Below are positions 10,282 to 19,481 of a DNA stretch of 64,000 nucleotides, piece by piece. Below the pieces are notes generated by a model. That model worked only from the letters and a program-made list of their open reading frames with translations, had not been told where the DNA came from and searched no databases. Origin of the DNA: Clostridium senegalense JC122 (GTDB lineage Bacteria > Bacillota > Clostridia > Clostridiales > Clostridiaceae); contig NZ_HE611050.1 of NCBI RefSeq assembly GCF_000285575.1, forward strand, positions 842,230 through 906,229, read 5' to 3'. The position numbers and the translations under genes were made by a program. How positions within the stretch are numbered: the first letter of the stretch is position 1; each line of letters starts with the position of its first letter.

Positions 10282-10507
10282 GCTTTTAGATTAGACTCTT
10301 AATTTATTATATTTTGGTTTATAGTTTTTTGTTAAAAATTAACTTCGACTTTTAAATTTGTAAATTTACAAATTTTAAACTTAATTAAACCTCTTTGAAA
10401 GTTACATTTGAAATTTAATAGTTTATTTAAGACTAATTAATTTTTAATGTAGCTTTTACTCTAATTTTTGTAAATATGTATTAAAATAATTTTTTAAACA
10501 CAAAAAA

Positions 10508-10533
10508 ACTCATTACACAAATGTAATGAGTTT
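10508..10533 (-). terminator. Terminator of the tRNA operon
   Basis: Perfect stem AACTCATTAC/GTAATGAGTT followed on the minus strand by a run of T, two bases after the CCA end of tRNA-Cys. Confidence 0.9.
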
Positions 10534-10534
10534 T

Positions 10535-10608
10535 TGGAGGCGCCACCCAGATTTGAACTGGGGATAAAGGCTTTGCAGGCCTCTGCCTTACCACTTGGCC
10601 ATGGCGCC
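10535..10608 (-). tRNA. tRNA-Cys (GCA)
   Basis: Complete cloverleaf with acceptor GGCGCC/GGCGCC, loop CTGCAAA (anticodon GCA), T loop GTTCAAAT, discriminator U as expected for Cys, and an encoded CCA. Last of five tandem tRNAs. Confidence 0.96.
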
Positions 10609-10612
10609 AAAT

Positions 10613-10687
10613 TGGAGCGGAAGACGGGATTCGAACCCGCGACGTTCACCTTGGCAAGGTGACGCTCTACCACTGAGCCACTCCCGC
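10613..10687 (-). tRNA. tRNA-Gly (GCC)
   Basis: Cloverleaf with acceptor GCGGGAG/CTTCCGC, anticodon loop TTGCCAA (GCC), T loop GTTCGAAT and encoded CCA. Confidence 0.97.
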
Positions 10688-10692
10688 ATTTT

Positions 10693-10768
<76 letters not shown>

Positions 10769-10787
10769 TAAAATTTATTTAATTAAA

Positions 10788-10864
10788 TGGCGACCTAGAA
10801 GGGACTCGAACCCTCGACCCCCGGCGTGACAGGCCGGTACTCTAACCAACTGAGCCACTAGGCC
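10788..10864 (-). tRNA. tRNA-Asp (GTC)
   Basis: Cloverleaf with acceptor GGCCTAG/CTAGGTC, anticodon loop CTGTCAC (GTC), T loop GTTCGAGT and encoded CCA. Confidence 0.97.
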
Positions 10865-10868
10865 AAAA

Positions 10869-10944
10869 TGGTGGTCACAACAGGGTTCGAACCTGTGACC
10901 CTCTGCTTGTAAGGCAGATGCTCTCCCAGCTGAGCTATGCGACC
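10869..10944 (-). tRNA. tRNA-Val (TAC)
   Basis: Cloverleaf with acceptor GGTCGCA/TGTGACC, anticodon loop CTTACAA (TAC) and encoded CCA. First tRNA of the operon. It reads the GTA specifier seen in the valS T-box. Confidence 0.97.
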
Positions 10945-11245
10945 ATCTCTTGTGCTCTCACCGAGCACATTTACATAATACAAAATCTTTAACCATATGT
11001 CAACACTTCAGTTATTAATTATATTAATTTATTTTTATTTTTCTTTTATTTTATTGTTGTTTCTTTATTTTTCTTTATAATCTATTTTTTATATATAATG
11101 CTTAATTTTTCTTTTTATATTCTATGATTTAAAAGTATAAGATTCCAATTTTTTAATTTAACTTCAATACTTTAAACAATATACTTATCATAAGTTAAAT
11201 ATTTATTTTGGAATCCTATATCTTAAATTTTAGGTTTTTATGTTA
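10945..11245. other. Intergenic region upstream of the tRNA operon, with inverted repeat
   Basis: About 300 AT-rich bases between hslO and the tRNA operon. It must hold the tRNA promoter. Near 11137-11225 it has a widely spaced imperfect inverted repeat (TATAAGATTCCAA ... TTGGAATCCTATA) related to elements at 36.25 and 39.66 kb. Confidence 0.45.
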
Positions 11246-12127
11246 TTATTTCTCAATTTCTTTTAATAATTTACCTATATCTTCTTGAGTAAAATCATAG
11301 CTTTTATTACAAAAATGGCACTTAAGTTCTTCTGTTTTTCCATCATCATATATTTCTTGTAAATCTTTTTTTCCTATACTTATTAATGCATTTTCAACTT
11401 TTTCTCTTGAACAATCACACTCAAACTCTAAAACACCCTCATCATAAAACTTTACATCCATATCATCAAATAAAGAATTTATAATATCCTGTACTGTTTT
11501 TCCATCACTTATCATTGTTGTAACTGAAGGTATTTCTTGAAGTCTATAACTTATAATATCTGCTACAAAATCAGATGCACCTGGCATCATTTGTATTATA
11601 AATCCACCAGCAGCTTTTATACTTAAATCTCTATCAACCAAAACGCCAACTGCTACTGCTGAAGGAGTTTGCTCTGAAACAGTAAAGTAATATGCTAAAT
11701 CATCACCTATTTCACCAGTACATATTGGCACTTGACCTACATATGGCTCTTTTAGTCCCATATCTCTTATAATTTGTAGATATCCATCTGTTCCTATAGC
11801 TCCACCTACATCTACTTTTCCTTTACTATTTAAAGGAAGATCTACACTAGGATTTCCTATGTATCCTTTAACTTTTCCATCGGTATGAGCTGTTACAACA
11901 ACACCTTTTGCCTCTCCCCCTCCATTTATTTGCAACGTTAAACTATCATTTTCTGATTTTAACATAGCACTCATAAGACCTGCTGATGTAAGCATTCTTC
12001 CTAGTGCCGCAGATGCTGTCGGTGTGCAATTATGTATTTTAGTAGCCTTTTGTACCATATCTGTTGTTATAGCTGCTATTATTCTAACCTCTCCATCTTT
12101 AGCTGTTGCTCTTATTATCTTATCCAT
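11246..12127 (-). CDS. hslO: 33 kDa redox-regulated chaperonin Hsp33
   Basis: Holdase chaperone activated by oxidative unfolding, 293 residues. The N-terminal domain ([18 protein letters not shown]) and the C-terminal zinc/redox switch with cysteines in CDC and CHFC (about 239-272) are both intact, so redox sensing should work. The ATG at 12127 follows AGGAGG; the longer in-frame start eight codons upstream precedes that site and is unlikely. It lies 38 bases after the methyltransferase gene, so the two may be cotranscribed. Confidence 0.96.
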   Translation of the reverse strand: MDKIIRATAKDGEVRIIAAITTDMVQKATKIHNCTPTASAALGRMLTSAGLMSAMLKSENDSLTLQINGGGEAKGVVVTAHTDGKVKGYIGNPSVDLPLNSKGKVDVGGAIGTDGYLQIIRDMGLKEPYVGQVPICTGEIGDDLAYYFTVSEQTPSAVAVGVLVDRDLSIKAAGGFIIQMMPGASDFVADIISYRLQEIPSVTTMISDGKTVQDIINSLFDDMDVKFYDEGVLEFECDCSREKVENALISIGKKDLQEIYDDGKTEELKCHFCNKSYDFTQEDIGKLLKEIEK

Positions 12128-12165
12128 AAATATCCAACCTCCTATTTGCAATTAATATTAAAACA

Positions 12166-12903
12166 TTATTTTCTTACTACATAAGTTATTCTTTCACTAT
12201 CTTTTGTTATTTCTTTATCTTCATAACAATCTAATATGCAATTTACTTTAAATCCTATTTTATTTAGAACATTTAATATAAATTTACTTTCATATGCTCT
12301 TTCTACATGTTCTTCATCAAACCTTTTATAAACTTGTCCTTCTTTAACAAAAAATGTTAGATACATATTTACTATGTCATCTTCAAGATAATTTTCCCAA
12401 ATATAGACAACATCTTCACTATCATAATTAAATACATTATTGCCTAATATATTTAATAATTTATTACTAGAATTCATATCAAAAATGAAAGTTCCACCTA
12501 TATTTAACACTTCATAAACACCTTTGAAGTAATCTTCTAATGCTTCTTCTTCTATTATATAATTAGTAGAATCTAAACAACATGTAATAAGATCAAATTT
12601 ATTTTTTATTTTCAAATTACATATATTTTGACAAAGCACCTTTGCTCTTATAGACTTTTCTCTTAATTTTTCCTCTGCCACAGTAAGCATTTCTTGAGAT
12701 AAGTCTACAGCATATACATTCTGAAATTTTTCACCAACCTCGACAGTTAAATTTCCAGTTCCACAAGCCAAATCCAAATAATTTTTTCTTTCTATATTAA
12801 GTTCGTCACATATGCTTAATATTTTAGTTGCCCATTTTTTATAATCAACGTCTCCATATATAAGTTCATCATAAATAGTAGCAAAATCTTTATAACAACT
12901 CAC
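12166..12903 (-). CDS. Class I SAM-dependent methyltransferase
   Basis: About 245 residues. It has the Rossmann methyltransferase motif I YLDLACGTGNLTVEV (near 42-56), an acidic motif II (AVDLSQEM) and a post-I region with FDLITCCLDSTNYI. Substrate unknown; proteins of this type are annotated only as methyltransferases. It starts at GTG (12901-12903), six bases after GGAGGG. Upstream of hslO on the same strand. Confidence 0.9.
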   Translation of the reverse strand: MSCYKDFATIYDELIYGDVDYKKWATKILSICDELNIERKNYLDLACGTGNLTVEVGEKFQNVYAVDLSQEMLTVAEEKLREKSIRAKVLCQNICNLKIKNKFDLITCCLDSTNYIIEEEALEDYFKGVYEVLNIGGTFIFDMNSSNKLLNILGNNVFNYDSEDVVYIWENYLEDDIVNMYLTFFVKEGQVYKRFDEEHVERAYESKFILNVLNKIGFKVNCILDCYEDKEITKDSERITYVVRK

Positions 12904-13070
12904 TATTGACCCTCCATTCTTTATATATTATAAATATATCTTCGTTTTAAAATCTATTGCAATTATATATTAAAAACTTCTTATTCTATACAATTTATAA
13001 GATTTAATGTTTATAGCTTTTCTTAATATATAATACTAAATTGTTAAAATACGCACAAGAAGGTTTTTTG

Positions 13071-13316
13071 TTAATCATTTATTTCATTATTTTTGGGTAT
13101 TTTAAGTTGCTTTTTCTTTTTAGTCATTAAACCACCTATTCTACCACTTTCTTCTGTAGTCAAACTGCTCCAACCATGTTTTTCAACTTTATCTTTAAGA
13201 CCTAACTCTTCTGCTATTTCATATTTCATTTTTTCTCTTAATTTTTCATAAGGAGTTAGTTCTCTATTACTTTTCAACTTTGCTTTTATAACTTTTTTTA
13301 ATGGTGTTTTTCCCAT
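13071..13316 (-). CDS. Small acid-soluble spore protein, alpha/beta type
   Basis: DNA-binding spore protein of 81 residues in the alpha/beta-type SASP family. The first conserved block KMKYEIAEELGL holds the site cut by the germination protease GPR (E-I-A), and the second block reads LTTEESGRIGGLM. The N-terminus is longer and more basic than in major SASPs, so it is a divergent minor type. The ATG at 13316 follows AGGAGGGG; the 25-codon longer frame has no such signal. Expression in the forespore is expected from the family; I did not identify a sigma-G promoter. Confidence 0.88.
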   Translation of the reverse strand: MGKTPLKKVIKAKLKSNRELTPYEKLREKMKYEIAEELGLKDKVEKHGWSSLTTEESGRIGGLMTKKKKQLKIPKNNEIND

Positions 13317-13370
13317 AAAAACCCCTCCTATCGTATTAATATTCTTTACGATAAAAGGATTTTTATACAT

Positions 13371-13400
13371 AAAAAGACTTGCAAAACGCAAGTCCTTTTA
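13371..13400 (-). terminator. Terminator after the distal oppA paralogue
   Basis: Stem GACTTGC/GCAAGTC with a TTTT-rich tail on the minus strand, overlapping the stop region of the gene ending at 13398. Confidence 0.85.
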
Positions 13401-15062
13401 TTGTTCAATATAGGTATATTTAAAATCTATAGTTCCCCACATAGGTCTAGTAAAGTTTTTAATTTCTTTTCTAACATATATATTCCTTATCTTCCATAAG
13501 CATGGACTAATAACACTATCTTCTTCTACCAATATTTTTTCCGCCTCATTAAATAATTCCATTCTACTCTTTTGATTATTAGTTCTAGAAGCTTCTCTTA
13601 TTAATCTATCATACTTTTCATTAGACCAACCTGTTTGTATTATCCCAGCTGTAGATGACCATATATCAAAAAACGTGCTTGGATCATTATAATCACCAAT
13701 CCAACTTTGAGCTGCCATTTGATAATCCATAGCCCTAGTTTTCTGTTGAAACTCAACCCAACCAACATATTCTATATCTATATTTACACCTAATTTTTTT
13801 TCAAAAATACTCTTTTCTAACTCACTATAATATTTAGATTTCTCATTTATTTCTGATTGTAAATATTTAAATGTATGATTTTTAGGATCTGGATCTAAAC
13901 CAAGCTCCTTAAGTCCTTCTATTAGCAATTGTTTAGGATTATCATATTTTTCCTTCAAGTTATTCACTGGGAAATAATTCACATTTGTTCTATATTCTTC
14001 ATTCCCTAATTGAACACCTGGTGGACACCAACCTAATGCTGGTTCTGCTAAATTTTCGAAATCATCTTCACAGGCTTCTTCTCTTGCAGCTGCAATTATA
14101 AATGCTTTTCTTATTTTATTATTTTTAAAATATTCATCCTGTTGATTAAATATAGTATAATTTACTGAACCATCATAACCTTTTTTTATATTAAAGCTAT
14201 TACTATCATTTAACTTTTCAATAGTTATTTTGTCATAAACATTTGCTATGTCTAAATCGCCGTTTAAAAGTTCATTCATTTTTCTCTCTTCATCTTTTAC
14301 AACTTTCATTGTAATTTTTTCTAATTTAACGGATTTTTCATCCCAATATTTTTTATTTTTCACAAGTTGAATCTCATCATCATGAGTCCAACTAGATATA
14401 ATAAAAGGTCCTGTGTAAACCATATATTGTGAATCTGATCCATATAGTTCCCCATATTTTTCTACTATATCCTGTCTTTGAGGTTCCATAACTTTAAAAT
14501 AAGTTAAGTTTAAAAAATATGCCGTTGGTACTTCTAAAGTTATTTGTAATGTAGATTCATCTATTTTTTTTACTCCTAATTCTCTTTCAGAAACTTGTCC
14601 TAAATTAAAATCTTCCGCATTTTTTATTGGATATAATAGGAATGCATATGGAGAGTTAACTTTTGGAGATAGTGTTCGTGTTATCCCATATATATAATCC
14701 TCTACATTTACCGGCTGACCATCACTCCACTTCATATCTCTTAACTTAAAAGTCCAAACTAACCCATCATCAGATACAGACCATTTTTCAGCCCCTGCCG
14801 GTTTTATAATATCTTCACCATTTGCATCAACTTCTATTCTAGTAAGCCCTTCCATAACATTAGTTAAAACTTGAGATGAATAAGTATCTACTGTTTTTGA
14901 TTGATCTAAAGTTTTTGGATCTGAATCTAAAAGCACTTGGAGATGATTTTTATCCTCTTCTACTATTTTATCCTTATTTTCTTTTCCTTTATTACATCCC
15001 ACTAAAGCAATCATACAAAGAATAACTGCAATAGATATTTTAAATATATTTTTAAACTTCAT
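13398..15062 (-). CDS. oppA: Oligopeptide ABC transporter substrate-binding lipoprotein (paralogue 5)
   Basis: Extracellular peptide-binding lipoprotein of the SBP_bac_5 (OppA/DppA) family, 554 residues. The signal peptide ends in the lipobox ALVGC (Cys about 23). The family signature EDGLVWTFKLRDMKWSDGQPV and the conserved AxxWCPPG segment near 335-350 are present. It is the most diverged of five oppA copies here: the usual DREG after RKAF reads AREEACEDDF, suggesting altered specificity. Own terminator downstream and a 387-base gap upstream, so it is probably transcribed alone and uses the OppBCDF core at 21.7-25.7 kb. Confidence 0.93.
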   Translation of the reverse strand: MKFKNIFKISIAVILCMIALVGCNKGKENKDKIVEEDKNHLQVLLDSDPKTLDQSKTVDTYSSQVLTNVMEGLTRIEVDANGEDIIKPAGAEKWSVSDDGLVWTFKLRDMKWSDGQPVNVEDYIYGITRTLSPKVNSPYAFLLYPIKNAEDFNLGQVSERELGVKKIDESTLQITLEVPTAYFLNLTYFKVMEPQRQDIVEKYGELYGSDSQYMVYTGPFIISSWTHDDEIQLVKNKKYWDEKSVKLEKITMKVVKDEERKMNELLNGDLDIANVYDKITIEKLNDSNSFNIKKGYDGSVNYTIFNQQDEYFKNNKIRKAFIIAAAREEACEDDFENLAEPALGWCPPGVQLGNEEYRTNVNYFPVNNLKEKYDNPKQLLIEGLKELGLDPDPKNHTFKYLQSEINEKSKYYSELEKSIFEKKLGVNIDIEYVGWVEFQQKTRAMDYQMAAQSWIGDYNDPSTFFDIWSSTAGIIQTGWSNEKYDRLIREASRTNNQKSRMELFNEAEKILVEEDSVISPCLWKIRNIYVRKEIKNFTRPMWGTIDFKYTYIEQ

Positions 15063-15403
15063 CTCTACTACTCCTTAACTTATATTAAGACTCTGTTAAA
15101 TCTTTTTACACTTTTAGCAAAATAGATAATTTTCTCATAATTAATGTGATATCTCTTTAAAAATTCCTTAATTCATCACTTCATAAAAATATCTATATAT
15201 TAATTATATATTAATTATATGTAAATATTCAATTATATTAATATATTATCATATAAATCTTATAAGGGAAATAATCTTAATTTTTTAATACATCCCTTTA
15301 AAATTATATAGAGCTTGAAATTTCAACTTATACTTTTATCAAGTGAAGATTTTTAGTTTAAACAAAACAATTTAATAGGTGAGCATTTACAATTTAAAAT
15401 AAG
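15063..15403. other. AT-rich gap between oppA paralogues
   Basis: No gene. It should contain the promoter of the paralogue ending at 13398. A short stretch near 15316-15353 (TTTCAACTTATACTTTTATC) resembles one at 9411-9450. Nothing else recognised. Confidence 0.35.
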
Positions 15404-15434
15404 AAAAAGTGACGCACACAACGCCACTTTTCTT
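15404..15434 (-). terminator. Terminator of the frameshifted oppA paralogue
   Basis: Stem AAAAGTGGCG/CGTCACTTTTT (one G-U pair) with T-rich tail on the minus strand, 16 bases after the stop codon. Confidence 0.8.
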
Positions 15435-15449
15435 ATTTTTATAGTTATA

Positions 15450-17140
15450 TTATTCTCTTCCTGAAGTGTAAACATTTTTTAAATCAGGAGTTCCAAATGT
15501 AGGAGATACATATCCTTTAACAAACTTACGAATATATGTGTTTTTAAATCTCCATACCCCTTGAGTTATAACTGCATCATCAACTAATAGTAATTTTTCT
15601 GCTTCTGCAAAAAGTTTAGCTCTTTCTTCACTATCCATTGTTTCAGTTGTTTTCTTTATTAACTCATCATATTTTTCACTTGTCCAGCCTGTTGGAACTA
15701 TTCCAGCAGTAGACATCCACATATCAAAGAATGTCATAGGATCATTATAATCTCCACCCCAAGCTTGAGAAGCTATTTGGAAATCTAATTGTTTAGTCCT
15801 ATCTTGGAATATCGGCCAATCAACATACTCAACTGTTAAGTTCACGCCTAAGGCTTGTTTAACATTTTGTTGTTCAAATTCAGCAAATTGTTTATTTGTA
15901 GCACTTGTTCCAGATTCTAAATATTTAAATGTGTGTTTTGATGGATCTGGATCAAGACCTTCTTCTTTCAATCCTTCTATCAATAAAGCCTTTGGATCAG
16001 AATTTTCTTTTTTAATTTCATCTAAAGCATTAAATTTAATTTTCTCTCTAAATTCAACATCGCCAATTTTAACAGCTGGAGGACACCAAGCTGTTGCTGG
16101 TTCTGCTAAATTTCTATATAAAGTAGAACAAGAACCTTCTCTATCCTTAGCAATAGCATATGCCTTCCTTATTTTTTATTTTTAAAATACTTATCATTTG
16201 TGTTAAACATTGTGTAAGTTGTTGAGCCATCATAGCTTTTCTTAACTTCAAAGGCATCCATTTTATCAAGTTTTTCTATCCACTCCGGTTTAGAAACACT
16301 AGCTAAATCTAAAGACCCATTATATACTTCATTCATTCTTGCACTTTCATCTTTTATAATTTTCATTGTAGCTTTTTGTAGCTTAACATTTTCTGCATCC
16401 CAATACTCTGGATTTTTTTCTAATTCTACTTTATTGTTATGAACCCATTCTTTTATAACAAATGGTCCACAAAATACCATTGTATTTGCATCTGTACCAT
16501 ATTTGTCACCAAATTTTTCAACTATATCTTGTCTTTGAGGCTGCATTACTTTAAAGTATGTTAAATCCAAAAAGTATGAACATGGATTTTCAAGAGTAAA
16601 TTCTAGAGTTTTATCATCTATCTTTTTAATTCCAACATCTTCTACTTTTGCTTTTCCTCCGTTATAAGCTTGTGCATTTTTAATTGGATATAATAAGAAT
16701 GCATATGGTGAAGCTACCTCTGGATTTAAAGTTCTTGTTATACCATAAACATACTGCTCTGCTGTTACAGGCTGTCCATCGCTCCACTTCATATCTCTTA
16801 ATTTAAAAGTCCACTTTAATCCATCTTCTGATTTTTCCCAAGATTCTGCTCCAGCTTCAATTACCTTATCTTGTCCATTTTCATCTACAGTTAGTCTTGT
16901 TAATGCTTCATTTACATTTGCTAAAACTTGAGACGAATATAAATCCGTTGACTTAGATTGGTCAATTGTTTTAGGCTCGTCCTGTAATGTTATATTAACA
17001 TACTGATCCTTATCTATTTTTTCTTTACCATCTTCTGCAGCATCCCCAGTACCTTTTCCAGCACTTCCACATCCAGTAAATACCATTGACATAGTCAATG
17101 AAAGTGTAAGTAAAGCCGCTAATATTTTCTTGCTCTTCAT
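15450..17140 (-). pseudogene. oppA: OppA-type binding lipoprotein, single-base frameshift (paralogue 4)
   Basis: Reads as a full-length oppA paralogue except for one frameshift. The N-terminal part (from ATG 17140, lipobox VFTGC) stays open to ...NDKYFKNKK and then hits TAA at 16169-16171. The T6 run at 16172-16177 (A6 in the message) needs one more base to restore the expected KNKKIRKAYAIAKDREG. From there the second frame is open to the normal C-terminus at 15450 (...YVSPTFGTPDLKNVYTSGRE). No other damage is visible, and both halves match the paralogues closely, so this is a very recent lesion or a sequencing error. Confidence 0.88.
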
Positions 17141-17506
17141 AAGATTTCCCCCTTTTATTACCATTACGCACCATTACAGGTAAAAGTAAATCAACAATTT
17201 ACTTATTGCTAACTAGCGTATATTGTAAAGTTTATTTTTTTAATTTAAAATTACCTTATACTTATGATTATATATATACATTTAAATAAATCAATAACAT
17301 TGTCACATTTTTTACAATATTTTAAAAATATATACATTTGCATAACATTTAATAAGAGAAGTTCATTTTTAAACTATTTTATTAACTTTTTAATAACTTT
17401 ATTAATTTTTTTAAAATATTTCTACAGATTTCTTGCTTTAATATTATTTTTTTACATATAAAATTGCCGTTTTTTATATTTTTTAATTTTTAATTCTTAA
17501 ATTTAA
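17141..17506. other. AT-rich gap upstream of paralogue 4
   Basis: About 370 bases, expected to carry the paralogue 4 promoter. The plus-strand frame at 17264-17461 is a low-complexity AT artefact. No repeat or RNA recognised. Confidence 0.3.
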
Positions 17507-17546
17507 AAGCGATCTCAAAATAATCTTTTATTTTGAAATCGCTTGT
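17507..17546 (-). terminator. Terminator of oppA paralogue 3
   Basis: Arms AAGCGATCTCAAAA/TTTTGAAATCGCTT, almost perfect, with a short loop, immediately after the gene ending at 17556 on the minus strand. Confidence 0.85.
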
Positions 17547-17555
17547 TTTATTTAT

Positions 17556-19253
17556 CTATTCTCTACCTGATATATAGGTATGTTTTAATTCTACTTCACC
17601 CCACATTGGAGACATATAGTTTTTAATATAATTTCGAACATAGGTATTTTTAAATCTAAACACTGTTGGTCCTATAACAGCCTCATCTACTAGTAACAAC
17701 CTTTCCGCTTCTTCAAATATTTTAGCTCTTTCATTCTGATCTGTAGTTTGACCTGCTTTCTTTATTAACTCATCATATTTTTCACTTTCCCATCCGTTAG
17801 GAGCCATTTTAGCAGTTGATATCCACATATCAAAGAATGTGTTTGGATCATTATAATCACCAAGCCAACCTTTATGAGCCATTTGGTAATCTAATTTATT
17901 AGTCCTTTCTTGGAATATCGGCCATTCAACATAATCTATATCTACATTTACACCTAAAACACTTTTGAAATTTTGTTGCATAAAATCACCAAATTCTTTG
18001 GATCTAGCATCAGTTCCAGATTCTAAGTATTTAAATGTATGCTTTGCTGGATCTGGGTCCATATTTTCTTCTTTAAGACCTTCTACTAATAATGCCTTTG
18101 GATCTGTAGTTCCTTCTTTCTTTAATTCATCTAAGAAATTAAAATCAACTTTCTTTCTATACTCTTCTCCACCAATTTGTATTCCTGGAGGACACCATGC
18201 CGTTGCCGGTTCTGCTAAATTTCTAAATAAAGTTTTACTCATTCCTTCTCTATCCATAGCATAAGTAAATGCCTTTCTTATCTTTGCATTTTTAAAATAT
18301 GGATCTGTAAAATTATATGCTATATACCATGCAGTACCATCGTAACCTTTTTTAACTTCAAAATTATTAGTTTTATCTAATTTTTCTATCCATTCCGGTT
18401 TAGAAACACCAGCTAAATCTATAGATCCATTATATAATTCATTCATTCTTGAACTCTCTTCTTTTATAATCTTCATAGTAACTTTTTCTAACTTTACTGC
18501 ATCTTTATCCCAATAGTTAGGATTCTTAACTAATTCAACTTTGCTTTGATGAACCCAATCAGTTATCATATAAGGACCTGTAAACAAGAACGTATTTGCC
18601 TCTGTTCCATATTTGTCTCCATGTTTTTCTATTAAATCCTTTCTTTGTGGTTCCATAACTTTAAAATAAGTAAGCTCTAAGAAATAGGTACATGGTGCTT
18701 CTAGCGTAAATTCTAAGGTAGATTCATCAACTTTTTTAAGTCCTAAGTCTTCTGCTTTAGCTTTTCCTGTATTAAATGCCTGTGCATTTTTTATAGGATA
18801 CAACAAATACGCGTATGGAGAACCGGTCTCTTTATTTAAAGTTCTAGTTATACCATATATATAATCATCTACAGTAACCTTTTGTCCGTCGCTCCAATTC
18901 ATATCTCTCATTTTAAAAGTCCATTTCATTCCATCTTTAGACATTTCCCAAGATTCTGCACCAGCTGGTACAATTGTATCTTTTCCATCCTTATCTACTT
19001 CTAAACGAGTTATAGCTTCCATTGCATTTCCTAAAACTTGAGACGACACTGTATCTGTTGCTTTAGATGGATCTAATGTTTTAGGTTCTGCACCTAAAAT
19101 CATATTTAAATATTGATCTTTATCCATTTTTGCTTCTTCTTTATTGTCATTTTTACTATTCTCACCTTTTTTTACATTTCCGCAACCTGCCAAAAAAACA
19201 GACATTCCTAAAGAAATTGTTAATAAAGCTGCTAATAACCTTTTCCCTTTCAT
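17556..19253 (-). CDS. oppA: Oligopeptide ABC transporter substrate-binding lipoprotein (paralogue 3)
   Basis: Peptide-binding lipoprotein, SBP_bac_5 family, 565 residues. Lipobox VFLAGC near residue 25, then a short charged linker (NVKKGENSKNDNKEEAKMDKD), the binding domain with DGMKWTFKMRDMNWSDGQKV, and the LAEPATAWCPPGIQIG segment. The C-terminus MSPMWGEVELKHTYISGRE matches the other copies. The ATG follows AAGGGGG. It lies alone between a terminator and a 228-base upstream gap, so it is likely monocistronic. Confidence 0.95.
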   Translation of the reverse strand: MKGKRLLAALLTISLGMSVFLAGCGNVKKGENSKNDNKEEAKMDKDQYLNMILGAEPKTLDPSKATDTVSSQVLGNAMEAITRLEVDKDGKDTIVPAGAESWEMSKDGMKWTFKMRDMNWSDGQKVTVDDYIYGITRTLNKETGSPYAYLLYPIKNAQAFNTGKAKAEDLGLKKVDESTLEFTLEAPCTYFLELTYFKVMEPQRKDLIEKHGDKYGTEANTFLFTGPYMITDWVHQSKVELVKNPNYWDKDAVKLEKVTMKIIKEESSRMNELYNGSIDLAGVSKPEWIEKLDKTNNFEVKKGYDGTAWYIAYNFTDPYFKNAKIRKAFTYAMDREGMSKTLFRNLAEPATAWCPPGIQIGGEEYRKKVDFNFLDELKKEGTTDPKALLVEGLKEENMDPDPAKHTFKYLESGTDARSKEFGDFMQQNFKSVLGVNVDIDYVEWPIFQERTNKLDYQMAHKGWLGDYNDPNTFFDMWISTAKMAPNGWESEKYDELIKKAGQTTDQNERAKIFEEAERLLLVDEAVIGPTVFRFKNTYVRNYIKNYMSPMWGEVELKHTYISGRE

Positions 19254-19441
19254 ATTTTATACCCCCTTAGATTTTTTATTACTCTCTTAATATATATTCT
19301 TAAACACCGTAAGTAATTCTATTTTTTAAGTTTTATTAATACAGTTTAAACCATATATTAATAGTTAAACCATTTTATTCATAGCCAATAAAAATTTCAC
19401 CATTATGTATTATTCTAAATTTGTATTTTAAATGTTTTTAA

Positions 19442-19471
19442 AAGGGCCATTCCACAGCTGGAATAGCCCTT
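19442..19471 (-). terminator. Terminator of oppA paralogue 2
   Basis: GC-rich stem AAGGGC-ATTCCA/TGGAAT-GCCCTT, tail of T on the minus strand, 10 bases after the stop codon at 19482. Confidence 0.9.
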
Positions 19472-19481
19472 AACTTTTTTA

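Noticed and set aside
17264-17461. 65-codon plus-strand frame between oppA copies
   Set aside because: Low-complexity AT sequence without a ribosome site, opposite to the promoter region of paralogue 4.
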